40,044 nt of DNA from Gammaproteobacteria bacterium (GCA_030426265.1 JAUHYP010000026.1:1-40044), one strand, 5' to 3'. Positions 25,962 to 34,694 are shown, counted from the stretch's first letter. Made by a program: numbers and translations. Notes: generated by a model not told the origin, from the sequence alone.

Positions 25962-27353
25962 TCAGAAGCGCAGCTTGTAGATGCCCCGAAGAACGGAGTC
26001 CTGCAGGGGCTCGACCAGCCGGTCTTCCAGGCTGCGCAACACGGTGCGGTTCCACAGCAGGAAGAAGTCGCTGCCAGGCCCCCGGCGCCAGCGCAGGCGC
26101 GCCCCGAGGCCGAGTTGCTCGTTGATGTTGTTGAGCTGCACGTTGGGCGCCAGTGACCAGCCCGAAACCAGGTTCAGCTCGGAACGGAAGGACAGGGTGC
26201 GGGCCTTGAACGCGCCCGTGGGTTGCCGGTGCGCCTCGACCTGGTATTTCGCGTCCAGCCGGAGCCAGTCGGCCGGCCGCCACTCGCCGCTGACGCCCCA
26301 ATCGCTCCGGCGGCCCTGCAGGTAGTCGCCTCCCGCCAGCCGCAGGCCGACCGCCCAGCCGTTCACCGAGGGACTGCGGTAGTCCATGCCGTAGCGTTGG
26401 TATTCGTAGGTTCCGGGTTCGATGGCCAGGCGCTCGACCAGTTGGAAGCCGTCCACCAGGACTTCGCGGTGCGTGCTGGCGAAGGCTTCCCATTGCCCGG
26501 TGGCGTCGTTGCCGGCCCGAAGCAGGGTGAGGTTGACCGCGCCGGAGGCCTCGTCGCTTGCCAGGGCCCGGGTATCCCGGACGGCGACCGCGTGCTCCAG
26601 GCGCCAGTCGCCGGCGCGCTGGTCGTCGTGGTGAAAGCTGTAGCTGGCGCGGGTGTCGTCCACCCCGGGCCGGCTCACCCAGCCGAGCGCCGGGTCGAAG
26701 TCCTCGCCATAGTGCTCGAAGCGGGCGTCGAAGCGGTGCACGGCGCCGGGCCAGGCGATGCCGACGCCCCAGGCATCGCCGTCGTCGCCTTCGACGTCCG
26801 GGTGCTCGGTGCGTTGCAGCCAGGCCTGGCCTTCCAGGGCCCCGGGGCCGCTGAAGGCGATGTCGGTGCCCACGGTGCTCGCGTCCGCGCCGGATTCCGG
26901 ATCACCGCCGGTGAAAATGAAGCCGAGCCGGATGCTCTGGTTGAGCGCCCGGTGAAGGCGCGCGACGAAGCTGTCGCGCAGCGTGAGGTCGGCCGTGTTG
27001 CGGGCCTGCACGCCGAGCAGGTCGAGGGTCCATTCTCCCGCCTCACCGGACAGCCGGACGCCCTTGGCCATCTCCCGCGGATCCGGTTGCCAGGCAAGCC
27101 CCACCACGCCCGTGGAAAAGGCCTGGGCCTGGGCGCCGGGCAACTGGAAGGGCCCGAAATCGCCGAGCCATGCATCGGGGTCGTCGTGGAAGCGCGGGTC
27201 GAAGCCGGTGACCTCGAAGCGGGAGTGTTCGCCGGACAGGTCCGGTTCCTGGGCCAGGGCGGACTGCTGGGTGGTGGCGAGCAGCGCCAGGGCCGTCGCC
27301 AGTCCGGCGACCAGGGCCTTGAAGCTCAGTGGATTGTCACCGGGGCGGATCAT
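25962..27353 (-). CDS. DUF5916-like outer-membrane beta-barrel protein
   Basis: A 463-residue exported protein with a signal peptide (SFKALVAGLATALALLA, cleavage near ALA-QEP). The mature part alternates polar and hydrophobic residues as in outer-membrane barrels. It contains the DUF5916 landmarks RFDARFEHYGEDFDPALGWVSRPGVDDTR, then FFLLWNRTVLRS near the end and a C-terminal aromatic (YKLRF). Full-length family members usually carry an N-terminal carbohydrate-binding (CBM9-like) domain, which is missing here. The gene is divergent from the AraC-type regulator at 27560, suggesting control by it. Family assignment rests on motif memory. The ligand or transported substrate is unknown. Confidence 0.65.
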   Translation of the reverse strand: MIRPGDNPLSFKALVAGLATALALLATTQQSALAQEPDLSGEHSRFEVTGFDPRFHDDPDAWLGDFGPFQLPGAQAQAFSTGVVGLAWQPDPREMAKGVRLSGEAGEWTLDLLGVQARNTADLTLRDSFVARLHRALNQSIRLGFIFTGGDPESGADASTVGTDIAFSGPGALEGQAWLQRTEHPDVEGDDGDAWGVGIAWPGAVHRFDARFEHYGEDFDPALGWVSRPGVDDTRASYSFHHDDQRAGDWRLEHAVAVRDTRALASDEASGAVNLTLLRAGNDATGQWEAFASTHREVLVDGFQLVERLAIEPGTYEYQRYGMDYRSPSVNGWAVGLRLAGGDYLQGRRSDWGVSGEWRPADWLRLDAKYQVEAHRQPTGAFKARTLSFRSELNLVSGWSLAPNVQLNNINEQLGLGARLRWRRGPGSDFFLLWNRTVLRSLEDRLVEPLQDSVLRGIYKLRF

Positions 27354-27412
27354 CCTTGAAAGCGCTCTTGATTCTTCGACTTGCGTTCACTTCTGTAGTC
27401 GCAGCTTAACAT

Positions 27413-27443
27413 CCAATTCCGCTCTGAAATAGGGAAGAATTGG
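27413..27443. promoter_or_regulatory. Inverted repeat in the divergent barrel/AraC regulatory region
   Basis: CCAATTC (27413-27419) and GAATTGG (27437-27443) form a 7-bp inverted repeat with a 17-base gap in the 206-base region between the two divergent genes. Spacing of about two helical turns between arms fits a dimeric regulator site, possibly the autoregulatory operator of the AraC-type gene. No clear -10 or -35 could be fixed. Confidence 0.4.
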
Positions 27444-27559
27444 GGAAATTGCCTTCGGACCGGCCAGGGGCGTGATGCGCCCGGGCCGAACTCATTACAA
27501 TGGCGCGCCATGCGTGTCCCAACGACAAGAAGTTCCAGGCAACGACGCCGGAGGATCCG

Positions 27560-28621
27560 GTGAGCGGATTGGGCCTGATGGCCATCGGCGCCGGCCTGTT
27601 CCAGGTGCTGCTGTCCGCCCTGTTGCTGTTCGGCGGGCTGTTCCAGGGCCTGTCGCGCCGGCTGTTCGCGCTGGTGCTGCTCGGGGTGGCGGGCTACCTC
27701 GTCGCACCCCTGGTCGACTCGCATCCCGTCGGCTGGGTCCTGGCCGTGGCCCTGTCCACGATGGTTCCGGGGATGTTCTGGCTGTTCTGCGCCAGTGTGT
27801 TCGACGATCACTACAGCTTTCCGGCCTGGCAGCCGGCGCTGGTGGCGCTCTCCGTGATCCTGCCCTTGCTGTTCGAAGGGCTGGGCCTGCCACAGGGCGG
27901 GGCCGGGGACTGGTTGCTGCGTGGCCTTCCGCAGTTCCTGGAGTTCGTGTTCCTTGCGCTGGCGCTCTGGGCGATCTTCAGGCACTGGCGCGAGGACCTG
28001 GTCGCCGGGCGGCGGCGGCTTCGTTTCTGGTTCTGCGCCAGCGCGGGCGTGTTCATCTTCGTTCTGATCCTGTCCCGGGAAGTGCTGTTCGAGGACGCCT
28101 CCTGGCTGCAGGAGACCCAGTACCTCGCCACGGCCCTGGTCCTGCTCGGCACCAACGCCCTGCTGCTGCGCTACCCGGCGGGATTTTTCGATCCGATTCA
28201 CCGCCCGGAACCGCTCATGGCGCCGGATGCCGAATCGAAGGACCCGGAAACGCCCCCGGGCGCCGCGCAGCAGCTCGCCCACATTCGCCGCCTGGTCGTC
28301 ACCGAGGGCATTCACCGCGAACACGGCATGACCATCGGCAAGCTGGCGGCGGCCGCGGACATTCCCGAGTACCGCCTGCGCAGCCTCATCAACGGCGGAC
28401 TGGGCTACCGCAACTTCAATGATTTCCTGAACCGCTTTCGCATCGACGAAGCCTCGGAGCGGCTCGCCGACCCCGGGGAGGTCCGAACCCCGGTGCTCAC
28501 CATCGCCCTGGACGTCGGGTTCCGCTCCATTTCCTCCTTCAACAAATCCTTCAAGGACACCCACGGCGTCACGCCCACGGCGTACCGCAAGGCGCACGCC
28601 GGCGACCCGGAAACGCACTGA
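27560..28621 (+). CDS. AraC-family regulator with N-terminal membrane domain
   Basis: A 353-residue protein. The first 220 residues contain about seven hydrophobic segments (from LMAIGAGLFQVLLSALLLFG to TQYLATALVLLGTNALLLRY). The C-terminus is an AraC/XylS DNA-binding domain: MTIGKLAAAADIPEYRLRSLINGGLGYRNFNDFLNRFRIDEASERL, then VLTIALDVGFRSISSFNKSFKDTHGVTPTAYRK. Membrane-bound AraC regulators of this type probably sense an envelope or lipophilic signal. GTG 27560 has GGAGG five bases upstream. The frame is also open from ATG 27500, but without a good ribosome-binding site. It precedes the cytochrome operon by 114 bases and likely controls it and the divergent barrel gene. Confidence 0.88.
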   Translation: MSGLGLMAIGAGLFQVLLSALLLFGGLFQGLSRRLFALVLLGVAGYLVAPLVDSHPVGWVLAVALSTMVPGMFWLFCASVFDDHYSFPAWQPALVALSVILPLLFEGLGLPQGGAGDWLLRGLPQFLEFVFLALALWAIFRHWREDLVAGRRRLRFWFCASAGVFIFVLILSREVLFEDASWLQETQYLATALVLLGTNALLLRYPAGFFDPIHRPEPLMAPDAESKDPETPPGAAQQLAHIRRLVVTEGIHREHGMTIGKLAAAADIPEYRLRSLINGGLGYRNFNDFLNRFRIDEASERLADPGEVRTPVLTIALDVGFRSISSFNKSFKDTHGVTPTAYRKAHAGDPETH

Positions 28622-28649
28622 AACGGCCGGCGGCGGGCCGGAATCTTGC

Positions 28650-28709
28650 GGATTCTCAATATCCGGAAGCGCATCGATGCCGGTTCACGGACAATCCCTT
28701 GCCCATAAG
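28650..28709 (+). promoter_or_regulatory. Shared operator-like block and candidate -10 upstream of the cytochrome operon
   Basis: GGATT (28650-28654) followed by ATCCGGAAGCGC (28661-28672). The identical 12-mer, with GGATT at the same distance, occurs upstream of the TonB-receptor gene (32131-32153). CCATAAG (28703-28709), also present upstream of the receptor, may be the -10 element. No good -35 hexamer is seen, which fits activator-dependent transcription. Confidence 0.5.
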
Positions 28710-28735
28710 ACTCCGAAGGGTGACGAGGAACCCTC

Positions 28736-29422
28736 ATGACCGCATCATCCCGGCGCCGGCGCGCCAAGGCACATTCTCGAATCACCACGCTGAGCCTGCT
28801 GGCCCTCGGCGTCGTCCTGCTCCAGGGCTGCGAACGCACACCGCAAACGGACGCGGCGGCGGTCGCGGCTGCGAGCGGGGCCTACAAGACCTGCGCGGCC
28901 TGCCACGGCGCGGCGGGGGAGGGCAACGAGGCCCTGAATGCCCCGGCGCTGGTCAATCTCGACAGCGACTACCTGGCCCGCCAGCTGCGCAACTTCCGTG
29001 ATGGCCGCCGCGGTACGGCGAAAGGCGACAGCTGGGGCTCCATCATGGCGGCCCAGGCCGCCACCCTGGACGATGCGGCCATCGAGGCCATCACCGCCCA
29101 GGTGGCCGGATTTCCCGATCGGGCGCCCGAAGCCACCATCGAGGCCGACATCGGCAACGGCCGCGACTACTACAACATGGTCTGTGGCGCCTGCCACGGT
29201 CCCGAGGGCGTCGGCAACCCGAACCTGGGGGCGCCCTCGCTGCGCGGCATCGACGACTGGTACCTGGCGCGGCAATACGAACTGTTCCGGGACGGCCAAC
29301 GCGGCATGCACCCGGAAGACCTCCCGGGCCAGCAGATGCAGCGCATGGGCCAGGTGCTGAAGGACGAAGCGGCGATCCGCAACGTGTCGGCCTACCTGCA
29401 GTCCCTGGGCCTTCCGGACTGA
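28736..29422 (+). CDS. Dihaem cytochrome c (c4-like) lipoprotein
   Basis: A 228-residue exported electron carrier. The signal ends in a lipobox (LLQGC, Cys near residue 32), so the mature protein is probably anchored as a lipoprotein. Two cytochrome c domains follow: haem sites CAACH (about residue 52) and CGACH (about residue 146). Each is followed by the same pattern of a downstream conserved segment, YLARQLRNFRDGRRG and YLARQYELFRDGQRG. This internal duplication is typical of cytochrome c4 and related dihaem proteins. Start ATG 28736 has GAGGA about ten bases upstream. It begins a three-gene operon with the peroxidase-like and beta-helix genes and could take electrons from a periplasmic dehydrogenase. 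Confidence 0.92.
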   Translation: MTASSRRRRAKAHSRITTLSLLALGVVLLQGCERTPQTDAAAVAAASGAYKTCAACHGAAGEGNEALNAPALVNLDSDYLARQLRNFRDGRRGTAKGDSWGSIMAAQAATLDDAAIEAITAQVAGFPDRAPEATIEADIGNGRDYYNMVCGACHGPEGVGNPNLGAPSLRGIDDWYLARQYELFRDGQRGMHPEDLPGQQMQRMGQVLKDEAAIRNVSAYLQSLGLPD

Positions 29423-29424
29423 CG

Positions 29425-30681
29425 ATGCGCCCCCCGGGCACCGTGTTCCGCATGCTGGCGGCGCTGGCGTTCACGGGAGCGCTGGCCCCCGCGGCGGCCG
29501 ATGTGACGCGGGCGCCAGGTGAGGGAACGGGCCGCAGCGCGCCGGCAGCCACCCCGGTCGCCCGGGAATTCACGCTCAGCGATGTCTGCCCCGCCGGTTT
29601 CGCGCCCGACGCCGAGGGCCTGTGCCGCCTGGTCAGCCTGTACCGCGACTACCCTTCGCTGCAGGACCAGGGCATGGGGGGGCTGAAGATCGGCCTGCCG
29701 CGGGTTCGGGACGGGTTCACCCCGCGTGAAATCGACCTGGGGCGCTACCTGTTCTTCGATCCGCTGCTGTCGCGCGACGGCGACATGTCCTGCGCCAGCT
29801 GCCATCGTCCCGAGCAGGGCTTCGGCGACGGCCAGGGCCGCAGCACGGGCGCGGACGGCCGGCCGCTGCCGCGCTCGGCGCCCAGCCTGTGGAACGTCGG
29901 GCTGCAGAAGCGCTTCTTCTGGGATGCCCGGGCCGACAGCCTGGAAGCCCAGATGCTGAGCCCGCTGTACGACGAGAATGAAATGGGCGCCACGCCGGAA
30001 GGGCTGCTGGCGGCCCTGAACGGCAACGCCACCTACCGGGCCCTGTTTCGCCAGGCCTTTCCCGGGGCGGCGGGGGAGGGCGTCACACTGGACCAGGTCT
30101 ACCGGGCCATCGCCGCCTTCGAGTCCAGCCTGGTGTCCCTCAACTCCCGGTATGACTACTACGCCCATGGCGTGCACGAGGCATTGACCCCGGCAGAGAT
30201 CGAGGGTCTGAACGTGTTCCGCTCCTTCGTGGCGCGTTGCGCCGAGTGCCATACGCCGCCGCTGTTCACCAATGAACAGGTGGCCGTGCTCGGCACCCCG
30301 GAGCCCCAGGGGTTGCCGCTGGACCCGGGCCGCGAAGCGGTGACCGGCGATCCCAGCCACCGGGCCGGCTTCAAGGTCCCCAGCCTGCGCAATGTCAGCC
30401 TGACGGCGCCCTACATGCATTCCGGACGCTTCGGAACCCTGCGCGAGGCGGTGGCGTTCTACACCGGCGGCCGCGGCCACGCCGTGCCGGAGGGCGAACA
30501 GCTGAGCCTGCACTGGCACATCTGGGAACCCGAACTCAGCGCCGAGGAACTCGACCGCCTGGTCGACTTTCTCGGCGCCCTCGAAGACCAGTCCTTCCTG
30601 CCCCGGGAGCCCCGGCGGGTGCCCTCGGGGCTCCCTCTGGCGCACCGGGACGGTGAGCCGACCCAGGAGATCGCACCATGA
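29425..30681 (+). CDS. Dihaem cytochrome c peroxidase / MauG-family protein
   Basis: A 418-residue exported protein with a signal peptide (MLAALAFTGALAPAAADV). The first haem motif is CASCHRPEQGFGDG and the second CAECHTPPLFTNEQ. Between and after them are the family signatures RSAPSLWNVGLQKRFFWDARADSLEAQ, FKVPSLRNVSLTAPYMHSGRFGTLREAVAFY and LSAEELDRLVDFLGAL. Members either reduce H2O2 with cytochrome electrons or, like MauG, oxidise a protein or small substrate. The sequence does not decide between these. The gene begins two bases after the cytochrome stop, and its end overlaps the beta-helix gene as ATGA. Confidence 0.92.
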   Translation: MRPPGTVFRMLAALAFTGALAPAAADVTRAPGEGTGRSAPAATPVAREFTLSDVCPAGFAPDAEGLCRLVSLYRDYPSLQDQGMGGLKIGLPRVRDGFTPREIDLGRYLFFDPLLSRDGDMSCASCHRPEQGFGDGQGRSTGADGRPLPRSAPSLWNVGLQKRFFWDARADSLEAQMLSPLYDENEMGATPEGLLAALNGNATYRALFRQAFPGAAGEGVTLDQVYRAIAAFESSLVSLNSRYDYYAHGVHEALTPAEIEGLNVFRSFVARCAECHTPPLFTNEQVAVLGTPEPQGLPLDPGREAVTGDPSHRAGFKVPSLRNVSLTAPYMHSGRFGTLREAVAFYTGGRGHAVPEGEQLSLHWHIWEPELSAEELDRLVDFLGALEDQSFLPREPRRVPSGLPLAHRDGEPTQEIAP

Positions 30682-32084
30682 TCCGTACCCGCATCGGGCG
30701 CATGCCCGTCCCGTGTTCCGTTCTGTTCCTGCTGTTGCTGGCGCCCACCACCTTCGCCGCCACGCTGGAGGTGAAGGACGGCCAGTCCATCCAGGACGCG
30801 GTCAACCGCGCCGCGCCGGGTGACGTCATCGAGGTCTATCCGGGCACCTACGAGGAGAGCGTCTACATCGACAAGGACCGGATCACCCTCCGCGGCGTGG
30901 TCCAGGAAAACGAGTGGCCGGTCATGGAGGGCGGGCGCACGCTCAACGACGCCGTGCTCTATTCGGGCAACGACATCACCGTCGAGTGGCTCAAGATCAT
31001 GCATTACAAGGGCAACGCGATCATGGGCCAGGCGGGGAACAATTTCTCCATCCGCTACAACTGGATCGTGGACACCGGCGTCTACGGCATCTTTCCCCAG
31101 TACGGCCAGAACGGCCTGGTGGCCTACAACACCATCAGCGGGATCGAGGACGCGGCCATCTATGTCGGCATGAGCGACAACATCGACGTGATCGGCAACG
31201 AGGTGTTCGACTCGGTGGCGGGCATCGAGATCGAGAACTCGCGTCACGCGCTGGTGGAGGCCAACTACGTGCACGACAACACCGGGGGCATCCTGGTGTT
31301 CATCACCCCCGGCCTGCCCATCAAGACCACCTACGACGTCATCGTGCGCGGCAATTTCGTGGTGAACAACAACACCCCGAACTTCGGCGCGCCCGGCTCC
31401 ATTGTGGCCGGCATTCCGGCCGGGACCGGGATCCTGGTCATGGCCGGCGACGACGTGCGCATCGAGGACAACCTGATCACCGGCAACAAGAACGCCGGGA
31501 TCATCGTGGTGGACCTGTCGTTCGCAGCGAACGTCTCGGCCGACCCCGAATCGGAGCCCAACCCGGACGGCATCGCCATCCTGGAGAACTTCTTCAACGA
31601 CAACGGCGAGGAACCGGTGACCGAGATCAAGGCGCTGATGCTGGCCTCGAAGTTCACCACCCATGGTCCGGACGTGATCGCGGCCGGCGGCGCCGAGGAC
31701 GACGACAACTGCATCCTGCACCGCGATCGCATCCTGCACCGGGGCGTGGACGACTGGACCGAGTGCGACGTCACCACGACCCGTGATGTCACCAGTTTCC
31801 TGCTGCCGGAGGGCGCGCCGCCGCGCTCCACCGACGGTGAGAGCAAGGCGCGTCTGCTCTACAACGGCATCTGCGCCGGCTGCCACGGCTACGACGTGCG
31901 CATGGTGGGTCCGGCCACGGTCACCATCCAGGCCCTGTACCAGGGCGAGGCGCAACGCCTGGCCGATTACCTGGCCGACCCGGTGAAGCGCCGTCCCGAC
32001 TACCCGGAAATGCCGCCCCAGGGCCACCTGTCCGAAGAACTGCGCCTGGCGGTGGCCGAGTACATGCTGTCGGTGACGAAATAA
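30678..32084 (+). CDS. Parallel beta-helix protein fused to a cytochrome c domain
   Basis: A 468-residue exported protein with a signal peptide (PCSVLFLLLLAPTTFAA). Residues about 25-300 form right-handed beta-helix repeats (ITVEWLKIMHYKGNAIMGQ, FSIRYNWIVDTGVYGIF, IDVIGNEVFDSVAGIEIEN, VRIEDNLITGNKNAGIIVV). This resembles the uncharacterised family I know as TIGR03805, whose members often pair with another unknown exported protein. The C-terminus adds a single-haem cytochrome: CAGCHGYDVRMVGP with a likely distal Met in YPEMPPQGH. The helix surface may bind a polymer or sugar-like ligand and the haem may accept electrons, which is inference. It ends the operon and has a 4-base overlap with the peroxidase gene. 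Confidence 0.85.
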   Translation: MIRTRIGRMPVPCSVLFLLLLAPTTFAATLEVKDGQSIQDAVNRAAPGDVIEVYPGTYEESVYIDKDRITLRGVVQENEWPVMEGGRTLNDAVLYSGNDITVEWLKIMHYKGNAIMGQAGNNFSIRYNWIVDTGVYGIFPQYGQNGLVAYNTISGIEDAAIYVGMSDNIDVIGNEVFDSVAGIEIENSRHALVEANYVHDNTGGILVFITPGLPIKTTYDVIVRGNFVVNNNTPNFGAPGSIVAGIPAGTGILVMAGDDVRIEDNLITGNKNAGIIVVDLSFAANVSADPESEPNPDGIAILENFFNDNGEEPVTEIKALMLASKFTTHGPDVIAAGGAEDDDNCILHRDRILHRGVDDWTECDVTTTRDVTSFLLPEGAPPRSTDGESKARLLYNGICAGCHGYDVRMVGPATVTIQALYQGEAQRLADYLADPVKRRPDYPEMPPQGHLSEELRLAVAEYMLSVTK

Positions 32085-32118
32085 GAGCGAAAAAAACGAC
32101 GCCCGCGGGAAATTCCCG

Positions 32119-32208
32119 GGATTCGATGACGGATTTCAGGAATCCGGAAGCGCTGATTTCGGAAATCCGTAGGATTCACGCGTGCGAGAAGGATCGACCA
32201 ACCATAAG
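32119..32208 (+). promoter_or_regulatory. TonB-receptor promoter region with five GGATT half-sites
   Basis: GGATT occurs at 32119-32123, 32131-32135 and 32172-32176, and its complement AATCC at 32141-32145 and 32164-32168: five in 58 bases. The 12-mer ATCCGGAAGCGC (32142-32153) is identical to the block upstream of the cytochrome operon. A perfect inverted repeat ACGGATTTC (32129-32137) / GAAATCCGT (32162-32170) embraces it. CCATAAG at 32202-32208 may be the -10 element. Confidence 0.55.
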
Positions 32209-32238
32209 GCGCGACCCGCCAGAGAGGGAATTTTGCTC

Positions 32239-34674
32239 ATGAGTCAACGTGCATTCGGGACCGCCTGTCGGACCCCGCTCCGTCTTGCCATCGCCTCCGC
32301 CCTGCTGGCGGCGGGTCCGGCCCTGGCGCAGGACGCCGCCGATGACACGACCGCGGAGATCGTCGGGCTGGAGGAGATCGTGGTCACGGCGCAGCGCCGT
32401 GAACAGAACGCCCTCGAAATCCCGGTGACCGTCGACGTCTTCTCGGCCGCGGAAATCGAGAAGACCGGCGCCCTGAACCTGTTCGAGATCCAGGATTTCA
32501 TTCCCGGCTTCGAGGTGGGCGAAAGCGCCACCCAGTCCAGCATCTCCATCCGCGGGGTGTCCAGTTCCAATATCTCCACCGGTGGCGACCCCTCCGTGGC
32601 GACCTTCTACGACGAGGTCTACCTGCCGCGCGGCGCCACCTCCATGGCCTTTTCCGACATGGCGCGCGTGGAAGTGCTGAAGGGCCCCCAGGGGACGCTG
32701 TACGGCCGCAACGCCGCCGCCGGCGTGGTCAACATGGTGCCCAACGCCCCGGCCCCGGAAACCGAGGGTTTCGTGCGGGTGCGCGCCGGCAATTTCGACC
32801 TGTTCCGCATCGAGGCCATGGGTAACGTCGCCCTGGCGGACAACTTCTTCCTGCGCACCAACGTGCTGAGCAACAACCGCGGCGGCTTCGCCGACAACGT
32901 CATCGAAGGCGGCCGCGACCCGGGCGAGCAGGAAAACCTCGTCGCCCGGGTGGCCGGCCTGTGGACGATGTCCGACGCCCTGCGCCTGCAGCTGGCCTGG
33001 GAGCAGGACACGGTGGACAACGCTCCCCGTGGCGCCTGGGGCCTGAGCCAGTGGTCCGAGTGCCCGGATGACCCCTTCTGCGGCCGCGTGCGCAACGACG
33101 TGATCGAGCCCGAAGAGTCACGCGACATGTCCGCGGTGACCGGCAAGCTCTACTGGGACATCAGCGACCGGCTCTCGTCGAAGCTGATCGTGAGCTACCG
33201 CGAATTCGAGCTGATCAACCGCCAGGACGAAGACGGGACGGCCGAGTTCGACCGCTACCTCGACACCGACAACATCGAGGACTCGGACATCCAGTACAAC
33301 GAGCTGCAGTTCAACTGGAGCGGCGACAAGGTCAACGTCGTGTTCGGCGGGGTGTACAGCAAGGAGAACACCTTCCAGGTCATACCGGTCAACACCAATG
33401 CCGATTCGGCCATGCGCGCCGTGACCTCGGGCATCGCCGCGCAGACCGGTTTCCCCCTGGACCACATCTGGAATCCCTACGAGATGTCGGCCCTGATGAG
33501 CGCGCTGACGCAGCAGCCGATCTCGCCCGAGATGATCATGGCCACCGGCGACTTCTTCTACGACCAGCTGGACCTGTTCCTGCCCGGCACGCCGGTGGTG
33601 GGCCCGAGCTTCGCCGGGCAGTCCTGGTCGGAGATCTACTACAACGAGGGCGACTTCGAGAACTACGGCCTCTACGGCGACGTGGACTGGCAGCTGAACG
33701 ACCGCTGGAGCCTGCTGTTCGGCCTGCGCTGGAGCAAGGACGAGAAAACCTTCTCCTGGCGCAACCCGCCCAATACGCTGAACGCCATCTGGCCCGGTAC
33801 CGACGACATCGTGTTCCTGCCGATTCCCGGTTACGAGCAGGCGCGCACCGGCACCCTGGTGGCGTCCGACAGCTGGGACGACGTCACCGGCCGCGCGGTG
33901 GTGAACTACCAGATTCACGACAACGCCCTGACCTACCTGTCGTACTCCACCGGTTACAAGTCCGGCGGCTACGACTCGCTGGACGTGACCACTTCCGACA
34001 ACCCGCTGCGGCCGGAGGAGTCGGAAAACATCGAGTGGGGTCTGAAGGGCGATTTCTTCGGCCAGCGCCTGCGCACGCAGCTGAGCGTGTTCAAGCTCGA
34101 GATCGAAGGCCGCCAGCGCTCGGTGGAGACCAAGCCGCCGGGCCAGCCGCAGGCCATCCCGACCGTGATCAACGGCGACCAGGAGTTCACGGGCGTGGAA
34201 GTGACCCTGAACTGGCTGGTGACCGATGTGTTCCAAATGGGCTTCGTCACCACCTGGCGGGACCAGGAAGCCACCTGGGATCCTTTCTACAACGCCATCG
34301 GCGAACTGGTGACGGAGACCTCTTCCTCCACCACGGACACCGACTACAGCCTGTGGGCGGACTGGGCCGTACCGTTGTCACGCGGCGCCCTGGCGATTCG
34401 CGGAGAGTACTTCTTTTACGAGAACAACGACGAACTGGACCCGACCCTGGTCGGCGGCCGAGACATCCCGGGTTTTGGCGACGATCGCCGGATGCTGAAC
34501 GCGCGCATCGCCTGGGTGGACGACCGCTGGACCATCGGGCTGTGGGGCAAGAACCTGCTGGACAACGAAGTGACCTCGGGCGTTTCCGACATCTCGACCG
34601 CGTCCTTCGGCACGCCCTTCGTCAGCATCGACCCGCCGCGCACCTACGGCATCGAGGTGGGCTACCAGTTCTGA
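32239..34674 (+). CDS. TonB-dependent outer-membrane receptor
   Basis: An 811-residue outer-membrane transporter. After the signal peptide (LRLAIASALLAAGPALAQ) come the TonB-box-like LEEIVVTAQRREQNALEIP and the plug domain (IRGVSSSNISTGGDPSVATFYDEVYL, MARVEVLKGPQGTLYGRNAAAGVVNMV). The 22-strand barrel follows and ends in the aromatic YGIEVGYQF. The subclass with VVTAQRR and LYGRNAAAG is common in organisms that import diverse organic substrates, not only siderophores. ATG 32239 follows GAGGGA by about ten bases. The open frame reaches 32182, but the extension lacks signal-peptide character. The shared promoter block links it to the cytochrome operon upstream. Confidence 0.95.
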   Translation: MSQRAFGTACRTPLRLAIASALLAAGPALAQDAADDTTAEIVGLEEIVVTAQRREQNALEIPVTVDVFSAAEIEKTGALNLFEIQDFIPGFEVGESATQSSISIRGVSSSNISTGGDPSVATFYDEVYLPRGATSMAFSDMARVEVLKGPQGTLYGRNAAAGVVNMVPNAPAPETEGFVRVRAGNFDLFRIEAMGNVALADNFFLRTNVLSNNRGGFADNVIEGGRDPGEQENLVARVAGLWTMSDALRLQLAWEQDTVDNAPRGAWGLSQWSECPDDPFCGRVRNDVIEPEESRDMSAVTGKLYWDISDRLSSKLIVSYREFELINRQDEDGTAEFDRYLDTDNIEDSDIQYNELQFNWSGDKVNVVFGGVYSKENTFQVIPVNTNADSAMRAVTSGIAAQTGFPLDHIWNPYEMSALMSALTQQPISPEMIMATGDFFYDQLDLFLPGTPVVGPSFAGQSWSEIYYNEGDFENYGLYGDVDWQLNDRWSLLFGLRWSKDEKTFSWRNPPNTLNAIWPGTDDIVFLPIPGYEQARTGTLVASDSWDDVTGRAVVNYQIHDNALTYLSYSTGYKSGGYDSLDVTTSDNPLRPEESENIEWGLKGDFFGQRLRTQLSVFKLEIEGRQRSVETKPPGQPQAIPTVINGDQEFTGVEVTLNWLVTDVFQMGFVTTWRDQEATWDPFYNAIGELVTETSSSTTDTDYSLWADWAVPLSRGALAIRGEYFFYENNDELDPTLVGGRDIPGFGDDRRMLNARIAWVDDRWTIGLWGKNLLDNEVTSGVSDISTASFGTPFVSIDPPRTYGIEVGYQF

Positions 34675-34694
34675 ACCCTGGGCCGACCTGACCC

